From contig JACQUF010000184.1 of assembly GCA_016210435.1 (NCBI GenBank), positions 1 to 5,762 of the forward strand: DNA of 5,762 bases, written 5' to 3'. This stretch comes from Chloroflexota bacterium (lineage in GTDB: Bacteria > Chloroflexota > Dehalococcoidia > Lucifugimonadales > Lucifugimonadaceae). Position numbers and translations under genes: made by a program. The notes beneath the pieces were generated by a model. That model did no database searches. It was not told where the DNA came from and saw only the letters and a list, made by a program, of their open reading frames with translations. Positions within the stretch are counted from its first letter, which is position 1. Every line of letters starts with the position of its first letter. Shown piece by piece: positions 4,980 to 5,762 of the stretch.

Positions 4980-5710
4980 CTGTCACCGGCGCCCATCTCA
5001 AGGTGCGCGTAATACAGCTGACGCGGATCCCCGCGTTCATCGTGCCCACGCTGGGATTCCCGGCAATGTTCTACATGTTTTTCGTTGTCAATCGCGAACT
5101 CGACGTTGACGAGTCGAACGCCGCGCTGACCGGTTTTGCGGTATTCGCGGTGCTTGGAGTTGCGTTCTTTCAGTTCGGCGTAGGAATAGCAGCAGACCGA
5201 ATGTTTCCCTGGGAGAGGTACTTGCGGACCCTTCCGGGATCCGCAGCCCCGCGGTTCATGGCTCAGGTCTTCTCCGCGGTAGTGTTCGCCCTGATAGGCG
5301 TCGCCATCGTTGTGGTCATTGCTTCCGCGATAACGGAAGCCTCGCTCAAGCCCGGTCTCTGGCTCCTGTGGACGGGCTCTCTACTTGTCGGCTCAGTCCC
5401 GTTTGCAATGTTTGGCATCGCGCTCGGCTACTGGGCGGATCCTCGTGCCGCCCTTCCAATTGCCAACGTCATATACCTGCCGCTTTCGTACGTCGGCGGG
5501 CTCTGGGTTCCCCCGGAGAGCCTTCCGGACCTGCTTCAAGGCATTTCCCGATATCTACCCACACGGCACTACGCAGAGGTCGTGTGGGCCGTAGTGCGTG
5601 GCGAGGGCCCGCCGCTGTCGAGCTGGGCGTGGCTACTCGCGTTTGGGGCGGCAGCGACCATCGCAGCTGTGTGGGGCTACCGGAACGAAGAGGCGCTGAG
5701 GTATCGCTAA
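4955..5710 (+). CDS. ABC-2 type transporter permease
   Basis: This is the 251-residue membrane subunit of the exporter, starting at GTG 4955 with a good RBS and ending at TAA 5708-5710. Hydrophobic segments lie at about 26-46, 58-80, 103-126, 134-157, 164-184 and 222-241, giving the six-helix ABC-2 (PF01061/PF12698) topology. Between helices two and three, the segment DRMFPWERYLRTLPGS (81-96) is the usual cytosolic coupling stretch with Glu/Arg and LRTLP. GGLWVPPESLPDLLQGISRYLPTRHY (181-206 region) is the characteristic external re-entrant block before the last helix. Streptolysin S operons carry two permease genes, but only one is seen here, so the channel is probably a homodimer with two ATPase subunits. 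Confidence 0.92.
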   Translation: MPRPGSTLAVTGAHLKVRVIQLTRIPAFIVPTLGFPAMFYMFFVVNRELDVDESNAALTGFAVFAVLGVAFFQFGVGIAADRMFPWERYLRTLPGSAAPRFMAQVFSAVVFALIGVAIVVVIASAITEASLKPGLWLLWTGSLLVGSVPFAMFGIALGYWADPRAALPIANVIYLPLSYVGGLWVPPESLPDLLQGISRYLPTRHYAEVVWAVVRGEGPPLSSWAWLLAFGAAATIAAVWGYRNEEALRYR

Positions 5711-5721
5711 CCGGCATTCCC

Positions 5722-5762
5722 GTGCGGCTTGAGTGCACGATAGTCCGCGCATGCGGCGCCCC
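5722..5762 (+). CDS. Possible start of a further operon gene, cut by the window edge
   Basis: GTG at 5722, 11 bases after the permease stop, opens a frame reading MRLECTIVRACGA to the window end. There is no Shine-Dalgarno, and only 13 codons are visible. The short gap fits an operon with tight spacing, but an open frame this short proves nothing. No function can be given. Confidence 0.25.
   Translation, partial: MRLECTIVRACGA

Noticed and set aside
5721..5756. Stem candidates CGTGC/GCACG (5721-5725/5735-5739) and CCGC/GCGG (5745-5748/5753-5756) as an operon terminator
   Set aside because: The stems are only 4-5 bp and no T run follows; they are compatible with chance in GC-rich sequence.

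Overview
The window is 5.76 kb of high-GC bacterial DNA carrying an almost complete RiPP (ribosomally made, post-translationally modified peptide) operon of the TOMM class (thiazole/oxazole-modified microcins). All supported genes read on the + strand. The taxon cannot be fixed from the sequence. High GC, GGAGG-type ribosome binding sites, GTG starts and end-overlapping genes would suit a soil acidobacterium, gemmatimonadete, actinobacterium or similar, but none of these is diagnostic.

Layout. Bases 1-72 are the last codons of an upstream gene that looks like a mandelate racemase/muconate lactonizing-type enolase-superfamily enzyme, probably unrelated to the operon. Bases 73-319 are non-coding; they hold a terminator-like stem-loop and presumably the operon promoter and 5' leader. 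At 320-499 lies a 59-residue precursor peptide gene that is easy to miss. After an excellent RBS it encodes a hydrophilic, acidic leader, then six consecutive glycines, Ala-Thr-Tyr-Trp, six consecutive cysteines, Trp and an acidic tail. Next come an E1-like/RRE cyclodehydratase partner (509-1519), an azoline-forming YcaO cyclodehydratase ending in a PxPxP-type tail (1522-2823), a SagB/McbC-type FMN azoline dehydrogenase (2820-3605), a CPBP membrane protease (3586-4110), an ABC exporter ATPase (4107-4979) and its ABC-2 membrane subunit (4955-5710). The last 50 bases may begin a further gene.

How the genes work together (inference from the families). The partner protein binds the leader and delivers it to YcaO, which uses ATP to cyclodehydrate the Cys run to thiazolines. 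The dehydrogenase oxidises these to thiazoles, and the ABC exporter secretes the product. The CPBP protein may confer immunity or help remove the leader. The gene set parallels the streptolysin S (sag) operon, but the precursor core is different: a Gly6 spacer and an uninterrupted Cys6 run bracketed by Trp, predicting a contiguous hexathiazole rod.

From the E1-like gene onward the genes are separated by 2 bases or overlap by 4 to 25 bases, which suggests translational coupling. The one place where coupling is broken is between the precursor and the E1-like gene. There a perfect 12-bp GC-rich hairpin (one G-U pair) is positioned to make the small substrate in excess over its enzymes. The precursor and this hairpin are the most novel parts of the window.
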